A stretch of DNA of 64,000 nt from Calidithermus roseus (GTDB lineage: Bacteria; Deinococcota; Deinococci; Deinococcales; Thermaceae). This document shows, piece by piece, positions 61,379-64,000 of this stretch. The stretch covers positions 1-64,000 of the forward strand of contig NZ_QWLA01000002.1 of NCBI RefSeq assembly GCF_003574095.1. The letters run 5' to 3'. The notes beneath the pieces were generated by a model. The model was not told where the DNA came from. It saw only the letters and a program-made list of their open reading frames with translations, and ran no database searches. The stretch's first letter is position 1. Every line of letters starts with the position of its first letter. The translations under genes were made by a program, and so were the position numbers.

Positions 61379-61996
61379 TCATTCGGCCAGCTTGCGGCGA
61401 TTCTCCAACGCCCGCGCCAGGGTGACCTCGTCGGCGTACTCGAGGCTGCCCCCCACCGGCAGCCCGTAGGCCAGGCGGGTCGCGGCGATGCCGCGTTGGG
61501 CGAGTTGCTCGGCCAGGTAGCCGGCTGTGGCCTCACCCTCCACGGTCATGGAGGTAGCCAGGATCACCTCCTGGATCTCAGCGCCTAACGCTTCGCGGTT
61601 TTGTGGGTTGAGGCGCTTGAAAAAGCTGGCCAGGTTGAGCTGTTCGGGGCCGATGCCCTCCAGCGGGTTGAGCGCGCCGCCCAGGACGTGGTAGAGCCCA
61701 CTGTACTCGCCGGAGCGCTCGAGGGCCATGAGGTCGTTGATGCCCTCCACCACGCAGATGATGTGCCGCTGGCGCTCGGGATCGGCGCAGATGGGGCACA
61801 GCTCCTCCTCGGCCAGGTTGCCGCAGATGGGGCAGGTGTGTAGGCCCTGGGCGGCCTCGAGGGCCTGGAGCAACTCCTTAGCCACCTCTTGCTGTTGTAC
61901 GAGGTGAAGCCCCAGCTTCTGGGCGCTCTTGGGCCCCACGCCAGGCAGTCCGGAGAGGGCACGAATGAGCTTGAGCAGGCGTTCAGGGTAGCGCAT
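61379..61996 (-). CDS. recR: Recombination mediator RecR
   Basis: 205 residues. HhH start ALSGLPGVGPKSAQKLGLHL, Cys4 zinc finger CPICGNLAEEELCPIC, Toprim with CVVEGINDLMALERSGEYSG and YHVLGGALNPLEGIGPE. Loads RecA at gaps with RecO. Upstream ybaB, 55 bases away, is its usual partner gene. Confidence 0.96.
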   Translation of the reverse strand: MRYPERLLKLIRALSGLPGVGPKSAQKLGLHLVQQQEVAKELLQALEAAQGLHTCPICGNLAEEELCPICADPERQRHIICVVEGINDLMALERSGEYSGLYHVLGGALNPLEGIGPEQLNLASFFKRLNPQNREALGAEIQEVILATSMTVEGEATAGYLAEQLAQRGIAATRLAYGLPVGGSLEYADEVTLARALENRRKLAE

Positions 61997-62051
61997 AAAA
62001 AGTCGAAGGCTAAGGGCTGAGGGTGGATGGGCTTAGCGCTTGACCCTCGAC
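61997..62051. repeat. Short word-repeat spacer between recR and ybaB
   Basis: AAGTCGAAGGCTAAGGGCTG and GCGCTTGACCCTCGAC, minor forms of the family. No gene is seen. Confidence 0.4.
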
Positions 62052-62366
62052 TTAGAACATCCCCCCCAGCATCTGGCCGATGCCGCCCAGCTCGCGGCCC
62101 ATCTCCTTCTCCTGCAGATCCTGGGCTTTCTTCTGCGCGTCCTGGATGGCTACGAGCAGCAGATCCTCGAGGGACTCGAGGTCGCTCGGGTCCACCGCGC
62201 CCGCTTGCAGCTTGAGCCCCACGATCTGTCCGTGACCCGTGGCCGTGACCTCGACCAGCCCGCCCCCGGCGGAGCCCTTCACGGTCATCTGACCTAGCCT
62301 CTCCTGCACCTCTGCCGCTTTTTTCTGGGCCTTCTGGGCCTCTTTCATGAGTTTCTGAAGGTTCAT
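62052..62366 (-). CDS. ybaB: YbaB/EbfC nucleoid-associated protein
   Basis: 104 residues. Helical MNLQKLMKEAQKAQKKAAEV, VTATGHGQIVGLKLQ, DLESLEDLLLVAIQDAQKKA and a Gly/Met-rich tail. Binds DNA as a dimer. Next to recR as in most bacteria. The start is fixed by MNLQKL; the frame upstream is not real. Confidence 0.93.
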   Translation of the reverse strand: MNLQKLMKEAQKAQKKAAEVQERLGQMTVKGSAGGGLVEVTATGHGQIVGLKLQAGAVDPSDLESLEDLLLVAIQDAQKKAQDLQEKEMGRELGGIGQMLGGMF

Positions 62367-62383
62367 CGTGCCTCCGCAACGCA

Positions 62384-63631
62384 TTATAGGTGAGACTGGG
62401 GGCTGGGCTGGGGTTTGGGGACGGGGATGCCTCCGGTCAGGAGCATCAGGGCCGACACCCCACTCACCATCAGGCCCGCCAGCAGGAACACGGTGGGGGC
62501 CCCCAGCACGGGCTCGAGCAGCCCTGCCAGCAGCGCCCCGCAGATCACTGCGGTGTCCATGATCGCGAAGAAGGCGGCAAAGATGCGCCCGCGCAGGGGG
62601 CCAGGGGTGTGGCTTTGCAGGATGCTCCTGGCGGGGACCAGGAAGACCTGGTTGAAGACCCCGCTCAGGAAGAGGGCGGCCAGGACCCAGGCGAACACCG
62701 GCCACACTCCCAGGGAAGCTTCAAACAGCCCGAAGATGATGAGCCCACCGAAGAACATCTGCTCCCGGCGGAGGCGCATGGCGATTCGGGGCACGATCAG
62801 GGTGCCCAGCACCGCGCCCACCGCCAGCGCCGACTCCATCGCCCCGAAACCCGGCGTGCCGACTTTGAGCACCTTCACGGCCATCACGATGCCCAGCACA
62901 CCCTCCACCGAGCCGAAGCAGGCTGCGGTGAACAAGGTGGTGACCGTACGGCGGATGGCCAGGTTCTTCAGCAGGTGCTCGAGGCCTTCCTTCGCTCGTC
63001 TCCAGTAGCTCTGGCCCCCGCCGCCGCCGGACAGATCGGGCAGGCGCCGCAGGATCATTGCCGAGATCAAGTAGGTGAGCGAGTCGAGCAAAAACACCAG
63101 CTGAGCACCAACTGCCGCCACCAGCACCCCGGCCACCCCCACGAACACCACCTCGGAGATGCGCGCGGCAAAGATCATCAAGCTGTTGGCGCTGTCGAGC
63201 TTGGACTCGGGTACCAGCTCAGGGATGGCTGCCTGGGCGGCGGGGTCGAAGATCTTGCTGAGCACCTCGATGCCGAAGACCAGCAGCAGCAGCACTGGCA
63301 GGGAGTTCACCCCCAGAAAAGGGATCAACAACGTCAGGAAGGCCCGGCCCACGTCGCTGAGCACCATGAGCTGCTTGCGGTTTTGGGTGTCGGCCCAGGG
63401 GGCCAGCAAGGGCCCCACCACTGCCGAGGCCAGCAGCTTGACGATGAGTGCGAGCGACACCCACAGGGTGTTGCTGGTCAGCAGGTAGATGAACGCCAGC
63501 AGCGCCACCCGATGCATACGGCTCCCTGCCTGAGAAACCAGCGCGGCCAGAAACAGGCGGCGGAAGTGAGGGAGTTGCAGCACCCCTTGCATTTGCGGGT
63601 CAGTATACCCGCTCACTCGGAATAAGCTCAA
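62384..63631 (-). CDS. MFS transporter
   Basis: 415 residues with twelve predicted helices: the first FRRLFLAALVSQAGSRMHRV, then WADTQNRKQLMVLSDVGRAF as the loop 2-3 motif A. The overall shape fits the enterobactin/macrolide exporter-like branch of MFS; substrate unknown. Its ATG overlaps the preceding gene's stop by 4 bases. Confidence 0.85.
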   Translation of the reverse strand: MSLFRVSGYTDPQMQGVLQLPHFRRLFLAALVSQAGSRMHRVALLAFIYLLTSNTLWVSLALIVKLLASAVVGPLLAPWADTQNRKQLMVLSDVGRAFLTLLIPFLGVNSLPVLLLLVFGIEVLSKIFDPAAQAAIPELVPESKLDSANSLMIFAARISEVVFVGVAGVLVAAVGAQLVFLLDSLTYLISAMILRRLPDLSGGGGGQSYWRRAKEGLEHLLKNLAIRRTVTTLFTAACFGSVEGVLGIVMAVKVLKVGTPGFGAMESALAVGAVLGTLIVPRIAMRLRREQMFFGGLIIFGLFEASLGVWPVFAWVLAALFLSGVFNQVFLVPARSILQSHTPGPLRGRIFAAFFAIMDTAVICGALLAGLLEPVLGAPTVFLLAGLMVSGVSALMLLTGGIPVPKPQPSPQSHL

Positions 63632-64000
63632 ACACGGCTATCGAAGGGAACGAAGGTGTGGGCCACGCAAGGGCCTTCCCGCGCCAGCACCGCGCTGCCT
63701 TCGGGCAGATGCCACACCAGCAGGTCGCTCAGGCGGCGGGCCATTATCCCCGGAGCCGAGACGTATACAGCTTCGCCCTCCTGCCGCAGCGAGAGCACCA
63801 CCGAGCCCACCTTGAGGCTGCTGGGTCCGTCGTTCAAGGTGGTGCTGCCCAGGCTGTGGGTCTGGGTCTGGCTGTCCGAGCGGTGGCTGAGCCAGGCCGT
63901 GAGTTCCTGGCTCATCAGCTCGGCCTCTTCCTCGAGCCCCAGCGCCATCCCCACCTCGCGCATCAACGCGGGCCAGTCGCTGGAGCGCTCCATGCGCGAG
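63628..64000 (-). CDS. Hypothetical protein, start beyond or at right edge
   Basis: 121 residues are visible from the last in-frame ATG (63993), and the frame stays open to the window edge. It is a soluble alpha/beta protein (DWPALMREVGMALGLEEEAE; GSVVLSLRQEGEAVYVSAPG) with one Cys. No family recognised. Coupled by 4-base overlap to the MFS gene downstream. Confidence 0.65.
   Translation of the reverse strand, partial: SRMERSSDWPALMREVGMALGLEEEAELMSQELTAWLSHRSDSQTQTHSLGSTTLNDGPSSLKVGSVVLSLRQEGEAVYVSAPGIMARRLSDLLVWHLPEGSAVLAREGPCVAHTFVPFDSRV

Overview
The window is a chromosomal stretch of a GC-rich thermophilic bacterium of the Thermaceae, most likely Meiothermus in the broad sense (including Calidithermus and Allomeiothermus). 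The evidence is gene content: a mer operon of the Thermus type, Sco1 with a PCuAC-like protein, AAA/TPR/BTAD regulators, and roadblock proteins beside recR. The hexamer CTCGAG is very frequent in coding DNA, genes overlap by 4 bases in operons, and many starts look leaderless. The genus is inference; no rRNA operon is present to settle it.

Layout. 0-0.7 kb: end of an IS630 transposase and decayed DNA. 0.7-7.8 kb: secreted proteins and housekeeping genes (metallopeptidase-like lipoprotein, purD, inositol monophosphatase, PEGA lipoprotein, prmC). 7.8-10.4 kb: a mercury operon (MerP-like, MerA, a very small MerB-like protein, a thioredoxin-like protein) with merR and two near-identical MerR operators. 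10.5-13.7 kb: a copper and cytochrome-oxidase maturation operon (DUF2946-like, BNR propeller, CcdA-like, PCuAC-like, Sco1). 13.8-20.7 kb: acyl-CoA synthetase, cupin, lipoprotein, M20 hydrolase, orphan adenine methylase, ispG. 21-29 kb: a quinone/electrophile-type cluster (two MhqO-like ring-cleaving dioxygenases, MhqD-like hydrolase, another VOC enzyme, flavin reductase, glutaredoxin-like and CDGSH proteins, YceI, two HxlR regulators). 29-37.4 kb: a secreted subtilase/Ig-domain lipoprotein operon and a 1035-residue AAA-TPR-BTAD regulator. 37.5-42.2 kb: groESL, TrmH, type II pantothenate kinase, RmlD-like reductase. 42.2-50.1 kb: Pat-like acetyltransferase, pgi, DinB, PEPCK, CDGSH, RlmO-like methyltransferase. 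50.2-51.2 kb: IS982 remnant, a broken gene and tRNA-Ile2. 51.2-64 kb: LapA-like, EamA, secreted alpha-amylase, AzlCD, HNH, hslO, histidine kinase, mobA, a DUF3467/double-roadblock operon, recR-ybaB, an MFS transporter and a gene that runs off the edge.

Three signals are not explained by the genes. First, about a dozen intergenic spacers are built from the same short words: GTAC-core mini-hairpins, CGCAAAACGC-type runs, CTATCGA heptamers and GTCGAGGG blocks. They nearly always lie at gene 3' ends, and one copy folds into a perfect 12-bp terminator-like hairpin. Second, many genes carry TANNNT exactly 6 nt before the start codon, which fits leaderless transcription. Third, there are candidate operators for specific local regulators: MerR dyads, an 11-bp-period direct repeat between the BTAD regulator and the protease operon, and a 20-bp motif shared by the yceI and dioxygenase promoters.

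All functional names come from motifs read by eye and knowledge of protein families. No database search was run.
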